Part shown: piece after piece, positions 24,937 to 33,975 of the stretch | Numbering within the stretch: the stretch's first letter is position 1 | Layout of the letters: every line of letters starts with the position of its first letter | DNA from: Salegentibacter salinarum | GTDB lineage: Bacteria; Bacteroidota; Bacteroidia; Flavobacteriales; Flavobacteriaceae | Length of the DNA: 64,000 bases | Assembly: GCF_900168115.1 (NCBI RefSeq) | Contig: NZ_FUZC01000004.1 | Coordinates: forward strand, 1 to 64,000 | Direction of reading: 5' to 3' | Notes under the pieces: generated by a model | Told to the model about the DNA's origin: nothing | Seen by the model: only the letters and a program-made list of their open reading frames with translations | Database searches by the model: none | Program-made: the position numbers and the translations under genes

Positions 24937-26778
24937 ATGAAAAAAACGCAATTTTATATACTATTCCTTGGTCTGCTATGCAGCCTGACCTCCCTTGCTC
25001 AAAACGATACAGTTAACGTTTTAGATGAGGTATTCCTGACCGATAAAAAACTGAAAGATTTTTCTACCGGCCAGCAGGTTACTGTTTTAAATGATTCAGT
25101 TTTAAAGAAAAACGGGGCACTACTTACTTCAGCCTTAAATTTTAATACCAATATTTATTTTAAGGAAAATGGCCTTGGGATGGTTTCCTCACCTTCCTTC
25201 CGTGGAACAACAGCTTCGCAAACCGCGGTATTGTGGAACGGAATCAATATTAATTCGCAGTTTAATGGGCAAACCGATTTTAATACGCTGAATGCCGGCG
25301 GTTTTGATAATATAAGTGTTCGTGGAGGAGGCGGAAGTGTAATTTACGGCACGGGAGCTATTGGTGGAACCGTTCACTTAAATACCAATCTTGATTTTAC
25401 CGAAAAAACAACCCAGGATATTTTCGTACAATACGGGAGTTTTAATACCCTAGATGCCCGGTATAAAATTAAAACTTCTGGAAAGAAGTGGAGTTTGAGT
25501 GTGGCGACGGCAAGAAATTCATCAGATAATGATTATGAATGGCCCATTGAAGGTAGAGAGAATGAAAATGGTGAATTCTACAATAGCAATTTAAACCTGG
25601 GGTTTGCTTATCGTTTAAATAAAAAAAACACCTTAAAATTTTACAGCGAAATTTTTGACGGGGAAAGGCATTTCTCCTTGATTCGCCCGTCTGAAACCAA
25701 AACAAAATACCAAAATTTTGATACCCGAAATTTATTGGAATGGGTAGGTGAGTTTGATGATTTCATTTCTGTGGCGAGGTTAGCCCATTTAAATGAAAAT
25801 TATAAGTTCTACGGAAATATAGCTTCCGACAATCCTTCTTTTGGGGAAGCACAAACCCTGATTGGCAAATATGATTTAAATTATTCGGTGTCCAAAACCC
25901 TGGAGTTTAATGCCGTATTGACCAATACTTATACAGATGGTACCGGGTCAGGAATTGAAGAAAATACCCGAAATATATTTTCTTCAGCATTATTAATGAA
26001 GCACAAACCGTTTCAGAAATTTCAATACGAACTGGGAATCAGGAAAGAGATAACCAATAATTATAAGAGTCCGTTTTTGTTTTCTGCAGGAACAAATTAT
26101 GATTTTACCGATTTCTATAGTTTAAAAATGAATATTTCCAGGAATTTTAGAATTCCAACTTACAACGATCTTTACTGGGCAGGAGCCGGAAACCTGAATT
26201 TACGTCCTGAAACTTCCAATCAGGTTGAGCTTGGAAACCATTTTAAGCATAAAGACTTCAAGTTTAGTCTCACCGGCTATTATATTCATATTGATGAAAT
26301 GATACGCTGGTTACCATCAGAAGGAGGGGTTTGGCGCCCCATAAACGAAGAGAAGGTAGAAACTTACGGCCTTGAGGTCCTTGGCGGCTGGGAAAGGGAA
26401 ATTTTGAAAAATCACCAGCTAAGATTTTCTGGTACTTATGCTTATACGGTTTCAGAAAATATGAATACCGGTTACCAGCTAATTTATGTGCCTTTCCATA
26501 AAACTACAGGAGCACTTACTTATGCTTTTAAAGATTTCAGTATAGATTATCAATTGCTATATAATGGCGAAGTTTTTACCAGATCTGATAATAATTCCCG
26601 TTATAATATGGATGCCTATATGGTTTCAAACCTGGGAATAGCTTATGATTTGGGTGAAAAGAACATTTATAAAATTGGAGGAAGAGTGCTCAATATTTTT
26701 GATGAAGAATACCAAAGTGTAGAAAACCGGTGGATGCCCGGCAGAAATTTTAATATATATCTAAACCTTAATTTTTAA
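24937..26778 (+). CDS. btuB: TonB-dependent vitamin B12 receptor (BtuB-like)
   Basis: The product has 613 residues, with a signal peptide and LDEVFLTDKK as a likely TonB-interacting segment. A plug domain follows, with SFRGTTASQTAVLWNGININ and GGGGSVIYGTGAIGGTVHLN, then a 22-strand-type barrel closing with RVLNIFDEEYQSVENRWMPG and a terminal aromatic NLNF. The cobalamin riboswitch directly upstream assigns B12 or a related corrinoid as substrate. It is shorter than many plug-barrel receptors but within the range for BtuB. A surface lipoprotein gene follows after 19 bases. Confidence 0.9.
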   Translation: MKKTQFYILFLGLLCSLTSLAQNDTVNVLDEVFLTDKKLKDFSTGQQVTVLNDSVLKKNGALLTSALNFNTNIYFKENGLGMVSSPSFRGTTASQTAVLWNGININSQFNGQTDFNTLNAGGFDNISVRGGGGSVIYGTGAIGGTVHLNTNLDFTEKTTQDIFVQYGSFNTLDARYKIKTSGKKWSLSVATARNSSDNDYEWPIEGRENENGEFYNSNLNLGFAYRLNKKNTLKFYSEIFDGERHFSLIRPSETKTKYQNFDTRNLLEWVGEFDDFISVARLAHLNENYKFYGNIASDNPSFGEAQTLIGKYDLNYSVSKTLEFNAVLTNTYTDGTGSGIEENTRNIFSSALLMKHKPFQKFQYELGIRKEITNNYKSPFLFSAGTNYDFTDFYSLKMNISRNFRIPTYNDLYWAGAGNLNLRPETSNQVELGNHFKHKDFKFSLTGYYIHIDEMIRWLPSEGGVWRPINEEKVETYGLEVLGGWEREILKNHQLRFSGTYAYTVSENMNTGYQLIYVPFHKTTGALTYAFKDFSIDYQLLYNGEVFTRSDNNSRYNMDAYMVSNLGIAYDLGEKNIYKIGGRVLNIFDEEYQSVENRWMPGRNFNIYLNLNF

Positions 26779-26797
26779 CCAGAATAAATTCTAACCA

Positions 26798-27886
26798 ATG
26801 AAGAGAATCAGTAAATTATTAACAATGGCCATTCTAATTGGCTTTTTTTTGAATTCCTGTAGCAGTGACGATGACAATATTGACCCTGAACCACAGCCGG
26901 AAGAAAGCTACGCTGAGGGATTATTCGTGCTTAATGAAGGTGGTTTTGGTAAAAATAATAGTTCAATATCATATATTGACAATAATTTTTCTAATCTAGA
27001 GTCCGATATATTTTCCACAGTAAATGGTTCTCCTTTAGGTGATACAGGACAGAGTATCACATTTGATGATAGTTATGCATATATTGTTATGAATGCTTCT
27101 AATATAGTTCAAATTGTTAACAGGTATACTTTTGAGCATATTCATACAATTGAGGAGGGATTAAGTAATCCACGCTATCTTACTCTGGTAGATGATAATA
27201 TATATGTTACCAATTGGGGAGATGCATCGAATGATACAGATGATTATATCGCTATATATAATGCAGATACCTATGAATCTACGGAAACTATTCGTGTAGG
27301 AGAAGGGCCAGAAAAGATTATTAGTGATAACAATAAAGTATATGTGGCATTACAGGGCGGGTATAATTATAATGATAAGATTGTGATTATAGATCTTATT
27401 TCCAATACCGTAGAGACAAGTATAGAAATTGGTGATGCTCCTAATTCAATAGAGATATCAAATGGCTACTTGTGGGTTATGTCTGGAGGAGTACCTAGCT
27501 ATGCTGAAGGAATTGATGAAACAGCTGGGAGTATTTCTAAAGTAGACTTATCAACCAATGAAATAACCGAAGAGTTTATTTTTCCGAATTCAACAGATCA
27601 TCCTTCAAATTTTGAAATTGAAGATGATACTATTTATTATACTCTCAATGGATCTGTCTACTCCATGGAGGAATCGGCCACAGAGTTACCTGAGGAGAGT
27701 CTTTTCACTTTTACTGGTATTACTTCTTTTTATGGATTTGAAATCGAGAATGGATATTTATATACTGGGGATGCAGGAGATTATAGCTCAAATGGGGTGG
27801 TAAGAATATATAATTTTGAAGGAGAAATAATTTCAGAATTTGATTCAGGAGGCGTAAGCCCAAATGGTTTCTACTTTAACGATTAA
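26798..27886 (+). CDS. Surface beta-propeller lipoprotein, BtuG-like
   Basis: This 362-residue lipoprotein (lipobox NSC, C21) has SSDDD right after the cysteine, a Bacteroidota surface-export signal. The rest consists of repeated blade-like motifs (YIVMNASNIVQIVNRYTFE, DDNIYVTNWGD, NNKVYVALQGG, NGYLWVMSGG), a YncE-like propeller. In Bacteroides, BtuG is a surface propeller that binds B12 extremely tightly and sits on BtuB. The location directly after a riboswitch-controlled btuB makes this the likely counterpart. Identity with BtuG rests on fold and context, not on a measured similarity. Confidence 0.8.
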   Translation: MKRISKLLTMAILIGFFLNSCSSDDDNIDPEPQPEESYAEGLFVLNEGGFGKNNSSISYIDNNFSNLESDIFSTVNGSPLGDTGQSITFDDSYAYIVMNASNIVQIVNRYTFEHIHTIEEGLSNPRYLTLVDDNIYVTNWGDASNDTDDYIAIYNADTYESTETIRVGEGPEKIISDNNKVYVALQGGYNYNDKIVIIDLISNTVETSIEIGDAPNSIEISNGYLWVMSGGVPSYAEGIDETAGSISKVDLSTNEITEEFIFPNSTDHPSNFEIEDDTIYYTLNGSVYSMEESATELPEESLFTFTGITSFYGFEIENGYLYTGDAGDYSSNGVVRIYNFEGEIISEFDSGGVSPNGFYFND

Positions 27887-27916
27887 AACCGTTTTTCTGT
27901 TTATTTAAATTTGAAT

Positions 27917-27951
27917 AAAAAGCCCCGTTTCACTTAAGAAACAGGGCTTTT
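27917..27951. terminator. Bidirectional terminator between the btuG-like and S41 genes
   Basis: AAAAGCCCcGTTTC pairs with GAAACaGGGCTTTT around a six-base loop, with A and T runs outside the stem. It lies between two converging genes (ends at 27886 and 27973) and can serve both strands. Confidence 0.9.
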
Positions 27952-27972
27952 GCATTAAATATCCTTTTAAAA

Positions 27973-29445
27973 TTACTGTTTTAATTCAGCAGCTTTTTTC
28001 CTTATTTCTTCAGGAATCTCATCTACGTACATTCTCTGATAATCAATATCAGTATCGCCACTTTCACCAATCTTGGTAAAGCGAGAATCGTGAGAAATTG
28101 CCGGGATTGCCATTCTATTACCGGTAATATCGGCTAAAGCTGTGGCAAGTAAAGGATCTTCAGGAGAACCAAATTCTTTTAATGCTACAATGTTTTCTTC
28201 CGCTTCAATATCGGGAATTAAACCTTCTTCAGAATAAGCATCTTCATTCGCATTAACAGATTCATAAATTAATGGCTGAATCACATATTTATGATTTGGG
28301 TTTCTATTTTGTCTGTCCCAATCAGGAGAATCATATAAAGGGGCAGCAGCCTGAAATTTTCCAACCGTATTGCTTCCCACGTGTACTACCTCTATATAAG
28401 GAGCAAGACCATTTATTACTAACTCGCTGGCAGAAGCCGTGGAAGCCGTACCAATAATATAAACCTTGCTAAGGTTTAAGCTATTGATCATTTCGCCAGT
28501 TCTAATCTCATCGTTGAATCTATCTACTAATCGATCTTCAGATAATTGAGACTGTAAGAAATTGTTCCAGGTTTGTTTAGAAAATATTTCACCATCAAAT
28601 TGTCCGGTAATCATACTGGAAAGATCAACTGCAGTTTCAACATTACCACCGCCGTTGTACCTTAGGTCTAATACCAATTCGTCAATACCTTCAGCTTTTA
28701 GCTCTCCAAAGGCAGCATTTAATTCACCATCAAAATCTGCGGTAAAACTATTATAAACAATATAACCTACATTAATTCCGTCAGCATTAATAGTGGTATT
28801 TAACAAAACAGGATTTTCCGTGATTTCTATTCTATTTAGTGATATAGTTTCATCGGTATTACTAACAATATTATCATTAATTTCAGCTACTGTTAGGTCA
28901 TAACCATTTCTTGCTAGAAGAGATTGATAATTATCAAGCGTCATTGATTCTCCATCAATATCAGTAAAAATTACACCGCGTGTTACACCTGCTTCATCGG
29001 CAGGGCTTCCGGGAATTACATAACGTACATAGGCTAAAACACCATTGTCACCAAATCTTACCAAACCATAATCCATACCGGTTGTAGTACTTATACCGCT
29101 CTGGTTGTTTTCCAGGATTGTATAGTCATCTAGAATAAAACTAAATCGGTCTTTTGGTTCCGGCACCTTAAGTCCGTTTTCAAAAAGATCTTCAGGAGAA
29201 TCGAAACTAGCCAACCATTCTTCTTTATCGGCTTCAGAATCAAAATAATCATCGCCTAATTCAGGAACATCTGCTTCATAGACATACCATAAGCTCATAG
29301 CATCATAAATATAGTTTTCGATTTCCAAATTAGGATTTTCACCACCGGGCTCAACCGGGAAGCGTTCATCATCATCATCTTTGAAGCAGCTACTCAAGAT
29401 TCCGGTAGCCAGAAATAAAAATAAAATTAGTTTATTAATCTTCAT
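27973..29445 (-). CDS. S41 family C-terminal-processing peptidase lipoprotein
   Basis: The product has 490 residues, with lipobox SSC at C20 followed by FKDDDDE, an export signal to the cell surface. A PDZ region covers about residues 120-200 (AYVRYVIPGSPADEAGV), and the S41 domain has LDLRYNGGGN at 259-268. The catalytic Ser338 lies in TASASE and Lys363 in VGKF, with the 25-residue spacing of the Ser-Lys dyad in Prc/CtpA. Such proteases process or degrade envelope proteins. It is divergent from the sigma-factor operon and is probably independent of it. Confidence 0.9.
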   Translation of the reverse strand: MKINKLILFLFLATGILSSCFKDDDDERFPVEPGGENPNLEIENYIYDAMSLWYVYEADVPELGDDYFDSEADKEEWLASFDSPEDLFENGLKVPEPKDRFSFILDDYTILENNQSGISTTTGMDYGLVRFGDNGVLAYVRYVIPGSPADEAGVTRGVIFTDIDGESMTLDNYQSLLARNGYDLTVAEINDNIVSNTDETISLNRIEITENPVLLNTTINADGINVGYIVYNSFTADFDGELNAAFGELKAEGIDELVLDLRYNGGGNVETAVDLSSMITGQFDGEIFSKQTWNNFLQSQLSEDRLVDRFNDEIRTGEMINSLNLSKVYIIGTASTASASELVINGLAPYIEVVHVGSNTVGKFQAAAPLYDSPDWDRQNRNPNHKYVIQPLIYESVNANEDAYSEEGLIPDIEAEENIVALKEFGSPEDPLLATALADITGNRMAIPAISHDSRFTKIGESGDTDIDYQRMYVDEIPEEIRKKAAELKQ

Positions 29446-29565
29446 AAATTTAAGTTTGTTTTAGACTGCTAAAAATACCCACATTAAATTAAATTTAAAA
29501 TCCTATTGTAACAAATATTACCGCTAATCGTTTTAAAGGTAAGAAGGTTATTAAACCAGCAATAC

Positions 29566-30081
29566 ATGAAACAACAAGCCTTCCTGGAAAAAATAAACCC
29601 GGTAAAAGATAAAATGTACCGACTTGCATTGAGACTGCTTATTTCTAAAGAAGCTGCCGAAGATGCTACCCAGGAAGTAATCTTTAAACTATGGGCTCGG
29701 AAAGATAAACTCAAGGATTATACCAATGTTGAAGCTTTTGCAATGACAACGACAAAAAATTACTGTTTAGATGAATTAAAAGCGAAAAAGAATAATAATT
29801 TAAGAATTGTCCACCAGAATTACGAAAATAATTCAATTTCCCTCCAACGAGAACTGGAAGTTAAAGATGAAATGTTGTTGATAAACCAAATTGTGGATGA
29901 CCTGCCAGAACAGCAAAAAATTATTTTTCAGCTTAGAGATATTGAGCAACTGGAGTTTGACGAGATTATTGAAATAACTAAAATGAAATCTACTGCCATT
30001 AGGGTAGCATTGTCCAGAGCAAGAAAAAAAATAAGAGAGAGCTTAACAAACAAGCACAACTATGGAATTACAAAAAATTAG
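29566..30081 (+). CDS. ECF-type RNA polymerase sigma factor
   Basis: The 171-residue protein has a region 2 (MYRLALRLLISKEAAEDATQEVIFKLW) and a region 4 helix-turn-helix (LPEQQKIIFQLRDIEQLEFDEI...TAIRVALSRARKKIRE), the pattern of group 4 (ECF) sigma factors. It would direct RNA polymerase to a small regulon, probably including its own operon. The next gene overlaps its end by 20 bases, a common arrangement for sigma and anti-sigma pairs. The signal it responds to is not evident. Confidence 0.92.
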   Translation: MKQQAFLEKINPVKDKMYRLALRLLISKEAAEDATQEVIFKLWARKDKLKDYTNVEAFAMTTTKNYCLDELKAKKNNNLRIVHQNYENNSISLQRELEVKDEMLLINQIVDDLPEQQKIIFQLRDIEQLEFDEIIEITKMKSTAIRVALSRARKKIRESLTNKHNYGITKN

Positions 30082-30514
30082 AGGATTACTCGAAAAATAT
30101 GATGCAGGGGAAACATCTCTGGCTGAAGAAAACACGCTTCGGGAGTATTTTCAGCATAACGAGGTACCAGCTGATTTAGAAAGTTATCGGTTAATATTTA
30201 CTTTTTCAGAAAAAACCGGAAGACAAAAAATGGAGCGGGAAGTGGAACTTCCGTCGCAAACGAAGGGGAAAAAATACCTTTGGACGGCCATTGCGGCAAG
30301 TATAATTGTAGTAGTGGGACTTTTCTTTTTTCAGAATAAACCTTTGGAAATGAATCACAGCGATCTTGGTACTGTTCAGGATAAAGAAGAAGCCTTGCAA
30401 AAAAGCATGGAAGCTCTAAAAATGGTTTCCGAATTAATGAACGAGGGCAAAGAAGACCTTATTTACCTAAAAGAATTTAATAACACCAAAGATAAATTTA
30501 TAAAAACCGAATAA
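30062..30514 (+). CDS. Putative anti-sigma factor, single-pass membrane protein
   Basis: The product (150 residues) has a short cytoplasmic N-terminal helical part (MELQKIRGLLEKYDAGETSL, resembling the E-x-Y-x-x-G-E-x-S motif of flavobacterial anti-sigma-like proteins), a membrane helix near residues 75-92 (YLWTAIAASIIVVVGLFFF), and a small extracytoplasmic tail. Position and overlap with the sigma gene support an anti-sigma role; the binding domain itself was not confirmed. It is followed after two bases by the first DUF4252 gene. Confidence 0.65.
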   Translation: MELQKIRGLLEKYDAGETSLAEENTLREYFQHNEVPADLESYRLIFTFSEKTGRQKMEREVELPSQTKGKKYLWTAIAASIIVVVGLFFFQNKPLEMNHSDLGTVQDKEEALQKSMEALKMVSELMNEGKEDLIYLKEFNNTKDKFIKTE

Positions 30515-30516
30515 CC

Positions 30517-31044
30517 ATGAAAAAGATAGCAATAGTAATTATTATTGGCCTTTTACCAGTAATAACACAGGCCCAGTCGTTTGCCAAATACGAAAATATG
30601 AAGGATGTAGATGCGATGGTAATGACCAGCAAGATGTTTAAAATGCTTGCAAAAGTAGATTTAAGCGAAGATAACCCTGAAGCCCGGGAATACCTCAAAC
30701 TCATTGAAAACCTTGATGAGATTAAGATGTTTACCAGCACTACCGCTTCGGTAAGAAATGAAATGCAAAAAGATGTGGAGAGCTATTTAAACTCAAATTC
30801 TTTAGAGCAATTAATGCGCGTAAATGAAGACGGTAAGAACATTCGGTTTTATTCCAAAGGAGGAAAAAACGATAATTACGTAAGCGAGCTGTTTATGTTT
30901 ATGGAAGGTGAAAAAGAAGGAGAATTAATTTCTGTGATCTTAAGTATTACGGGAGAAATAGACCTTTCGCAATTATCGCGTTTAACATCAGACCTTAAAA
31001 TTCCGGGTGCTGAAGAGCTTAAAAATGTAGAAAATAAATCTTAG
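30517..31044 (+). CDS. Exported DUF4252 protein
   Basis: The 175-residue product has a signal peptide (cleavage near TQAQS) and a DUF4252-type domain: a helical start, then S-x-S-x-x-E-Q-L-M-R-V-N-E-D-G-K, and a strand-rich middle with a hydrophobic LSRLTSDLKIPG end. DUF4252 proteins of Bacteroidota are of unknown function and are typically encoded with ECF sigma factors. Here the sigma/anti-sigma pair immediately upstream suggests that this protein is the regulated output or the sensed envelope component. Confidence 0.8.
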   Translation: MKKIAIVIIIGLLPVITQAQSFAKYENMKDVDAMVMTSKMFKMLAKVDLSEDNPEAREYLKLIENLDEIKMFTSTTASVRNEMQKDVESYLNSNSLEQLMRVNEDGKNIRFYSKGGKNDNYVSELFMFMEGEKEGELISVILSITGEIDLSQLSRLTSDLKIPGAEELKNVENKS

Positions 31045-31067
31045 ATCAACTTAAAATCAATAAAAAA

Positions 31068-31613
31068 ATGAAATCAATAAAAATTTTAGGCCTGGCACTG
31101 GCGGCTGCAGCTTTTGTTTCTTGTTCCAACGAGCCGAGTTTACAGGAATACTATGTAGAAAATCAGCAGGACAATAAATTCATCGCTTTAGATGTACCTA
31201 CCAGTATGTTTACCAACGCTGAAGAACTAGACGAAAATCAAAGAGCTACGCTGGAAAGTGTGAAGAAAATAAATGTTTTGGCTTTACCGGTTAAAGAAAA
31301 CAAAGAGGAATATGAAGCTGAAAAGACAAAACTAAATAGTATACTCCAGGATGAAAAGTACCAGCTTTTAATGAAATACGGATCAAATGATCGTAAAGCC
31401 GAAATTTATTTTACCGGAGATGAAGAAGCTATAGACGAAATTATTGTGTATGGTTATGATGACACCAAAGGTGTGGGGGTAGCTCGTGTATTAGGTGATG
31501 ATATGAATCCGAAGAAATTGATGGAATTAATGAAATCGCTTGAAAAAGGAGATGTAGACGTAGATGGTCTAAAAGGAATTACCGGAATGTTTAAAACAGA
31601 AATTGAAGAATAG
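31068..31613 (+). CDS. Second DUF4252 protein, lipoprotein
   Basis: The 181-residue paralogue of the preceding gene has lipobox FVSC (C19) in place of a cleaved signal. It shares the same helical first half and strand-rich second half: LEKIR-like helices, Y-G-S-N-D-R-K-A-E-I-Y-F-T-G-D, and VARVLGDDMNPKKLMELMKSL. Having one soluble and one lipidated copy in one operon suggests two related envelope proteins working together. The gene is the last of the operon and ends 19 bases before a long hairpin terminator. Confidence 0.8.
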   Translation: MKSIKILGLALAAAAFVSCSNEPSLQEYYVENQQDNKFIALDVPTSMFTNAEELDENQRATLESVKKINVLALPVKENKEEYEAEKTKLNSILQDEKYQLLMKYGSNDRKAEIYFTGDEEAIDEIIVYGYDDTKGVGVARVLGDDMNPKKLMELMKSLEKGDVDVDGLKGITGMFKTEIEE

Positions 31614-31632
31614 TTTTTAGTTGAAACTATTG

Positions 31633-31703
31633 AAGAGGTTGTTTGAAGGTGATTCGTCACCCTTAACTTGTTTCAGGGTCTACCTTCAAACAACCTCTTT
31701 TTT
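31633..31703 (+). terminator. Long nested hairpin terminator with repeat-derived loop
   Basis: The 18-base arms at 31633-31650 and 31682-31699 (containing GAGGTTGTTTGAAGG and its complement) pair perfectly and are followed by seven T residues. The 31-base loop itself holds a smaller hairpin, ACCCT...AGGGT, that matches the first half of the bipartite intergenic repeat. It ends four bases before the convergent purB stop at 31708. Confidence 0.75.
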
Positions 31704-31707
31704 TATT

Positions 31708-33045
31708 TTAAATCCCCGTATAGTTTTGCGGGGTTATTTTTTTAAGCTCTTCTTTTACTTCTTTTGAAACATCTAACGTTTCAATAAAATCGGCGATACT
31801 TTTTTTATTGATCTTTTCGTTGGTTCGGGTAAGACCTTTTAAAGTTTCATAAGGATTTTTAAAACCTTCCCGGCGTAAAATTGTTTGAATTGCTTCGGCT
31901 ACCACTGCCCAATTTGCTTCCAGGTCTTCATTGAGTTTTTCTTCATTCAGCAACAATTTATCAAGGCCTTTTAAGGTACTTTTAAAAGCAATACTTGTGT
32001 GACCCATGGGTACACCAATATTTCTTAGAACCGTACTATCGGTAAGATCTCTTTGCAGACGGCTAAGTGGTAATTTCGCTGAAAGGTGTTCAAAAATAGC
32101 ATTGGCAATTCCTAAATTTCCTTCACTGTTTTCAAAATCTATCGGGTTTACTTTATGCGGCATTGCCGAAGAACCAATTTCTCCTTTTTTAATTTTCTGC
32201 TTAAAATAATCCATAGAAACATAGGTCCAGATATCCCTATCTAAATCTATTAAAATAGTGTTGATTCTTTTTAACCCGTCAAATAAAGCAGCCATATGGT
32301 CGTAATGCTCAATTTGAGTAGTGGGGAAAGAATGGTGCAACCCAAGTTTTTCCTGAACAAAATTACTTCCAAACTCCTTCCAGTCTGTATTTGGATAAGC
32401 TACTTTATGCGCATTAAAATTTCCGGTAGCACCGCCAAATTTAGCAGCGTGAGGTACTTTATTTAAAAGATCCAGTTGAGCCTCCAAACGGGTGATAAAA
32501 ACCTCTAATTCTTTTCCTAAGCGAGTAGGGGAAGCCGGTTGCCCATGCGTTCTTGCCAGCAAAGGCACATTTGCCCAATCCTGTGATAGTTGGGTAAGTT
32601 TTGAAATAATTTGTTCTATTTCAGGAATATACTCGGCTTCAATTGCATCTTTTAAACTTAATGGAACCGCGGTATTGTTGATGTCCTGAGATGTGAGGCC
32701 GAAATGGATAAATTCTTTATGAGCTTCCAGGCCTAATTCATCAAACTTATTTTTTATAAGGTATTCTACCGCTTTTACATCGTGATTGGTAGTTTTTTCA
32801 ATCTCTTTTACCGCCTGCGCATCAATCGTAGTAAAATTTTTATAAATAGCACGAAGGTCACTAAAAACCGAATGATTTACATCTTTAAGTTGGGGTAGTG
32901 GTAATTCACAAAGTGCGATAAAATATTCAACTTCAACCTTTACACGATATTTTATTAGCGCTTCTTCGCTAAAATACTGCGATAGCTGCTTGGTTTTAGA
33001 ATGATATCTTCCGTCTATTGGAGAAATGGCGGTTAGCGGTGTCAT
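31708..33045 (-). CDS. purB: Adenylosuccinate lyase
   Basis: This is a 445-residue member of the fumarase/aspartase superfamily. It cleaves SAICAR and adenylosuccinate to release fumarate in purine synthesis. The signature GSSAMPHKVNPIDFENSEGN is present near residue 280, along with HDVKAVEYL and GLTSQDINNTA. The length is typical. The gene ends against the terminator hairpin of the DUF4252 operon and has an upstream region of about 100 bases with a near-consensus TATATTTA sequence. Confidence 0.95.
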   Translation of the reverse strand: MTPLTAISPIDGRYHSKTKQLSQYFSEEALIKYRVKVEVEYFIALCELPLPQLKDVNHSVFSDLRAIYKNFTTIDAQAVKEIEKTTNHDVKAVEYLIKNKFDELGLEAHKEFIHFGLTSQDINNTAVPLSLKDAIEAEYIPEIEQIISKLTQLSQDWANVPLLARTHGQPASPTRLGKELEVFITRLEAQLDLLNKVPHAAKFGGATGNFNAHKVAYPNTDWKEFGSNFVQEKLGLHHSFPTTQIEHYDHMAALFDGLKRINTILIDLDRDIWTYVSMDYFKQKIKKGEIGSSAMPHKVNPIDFENSEGNLGIANAIFEHLSAKLPLSRLQRDLTDSTVLRNIGVPMGHTSIAFKSTLKGLDKLLLNEEKLNEDLEANWAVVAEAIQTILRREGFKNPYETLKGLTRTNEKINKKSIADFIETLDVSKEVKEELKKITPQNYTGI

Positions 33046-33142
33046 GTATTTGATTTAGAAATTAAAAACCGTAAATATACTGCTTCCAAATATTCTTTAA
33101 AACCGCTGCAGCATTTCTTTTTCTCTCAGTAGTATGAAAATT

Positions 33143-33826
33143 TTATGCGGAATTATTTAAATCATCAACCAGTTTTGGAACTCCCACCGAAGCCTTTTCA
33201 GCAATAATATGAAGATTTCCTTTTTCTGAAATATTAGGTTTAGGATCTATAAAATAAACCGGAATTCCGTTTGGAGCAAAATCCACCAGGCCGGCCGCCG
33301 GGTAGACCTGCATAGAAGTACCAATAATGATAAGTATCTCGGCTTCAGCTACAATTTCCATAGCTTTCTCAAACATCGGAACTGCTTCGCCAAACCAAAC
33401 AACGTGGGGCCTGAGTTGATAATTAAACTCACAGAAATCTCCCGGTTTTAGATCCTGTTTCCAGTCCATCACCAGGTTTTCATTAAAAGTACTCCTGACT
33501 TTTAAGAGTTCACCATGTAAATGGGTAACCTTAGTACTTCCGGCTCTTTCATGTAAATCGTCTATATTTTGCGTAATTATTTCGACATCAAAAATTTCTT
33601 CCAACCGGGCTAAAGCTATATGCGCCGCATTGGGTTGTACCGTTAGTAACTGCCGGCGCCTTTTATTGTAAAAATCTAAAACCAATTTCTGGTTGTTCTC
33701 CCACCCCATAGGTGAGGCTACTTCCATTACGTCGTGGCCTTCCCACAAGCCATCAACGTCCCGAAAGGTTTGAATACCACTTTCTGCACTTATCCCGGCA
33801 CCTGTAAGAATTACTATTTTTTTCAT
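33143..33826 (-). CDS. cobB: Sir2-family NAD-dependent protein deacylase without zinc cysteines
   Basis: The 227-residue protein has the Sir2 motifs GAGISAESGIQTFRD, TQNIDDLHERAG, HLHGELLKVRS and RPHVVWFGEAVP, and catalyses NAD-dependent removal of acyl groups from lysine. Y53-N-K-R56 matches the YxxR motif linked to desuccinylase/demalonylase activity in the CobB/SIRT5 class. The segment between HGELLKV and the RPHVVW motif has only one cysteine (CEFN), so the usual four-Cys zinc module is missing. The rest of the Rossmann fold is complete. It seems to be a single-gene transcription unit. Confidence 0.9.
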   Translation of the reverse strand: MKKIVILTGAGISAESGIQTFRDVDGLWEGHDVMEVASPMGWENNQKLVLDFYNKRRRQLLTVQPNAAHIALARLEEIFDVEIITQNIDDLHERAGSTKVTHLHGELLKVRSTFNENLVMDWKQDLKPGDFCEFNYQLRPHVVWFGEAVPMFEKAMEIVAEAEILIIIGTSMQVYPAAGLVDFAPNGIPVYFIDPKPNISEKGNLHIIAEKASVGVPKLVDDLNNSA

Positions 33827-33975
33827 ATTAACATAGTTTGGGTGCTATTTTTATAAACCTTAACATCCGTTAAATCCAGCTCCCTCGTATCTATATATAG
33901 ATTTGATAAGGTAAAAAGCGTTTTGTTGCTTTTTTCTTATCTCTAATTTACTAATAATTTAAAAATTTTAAACTT

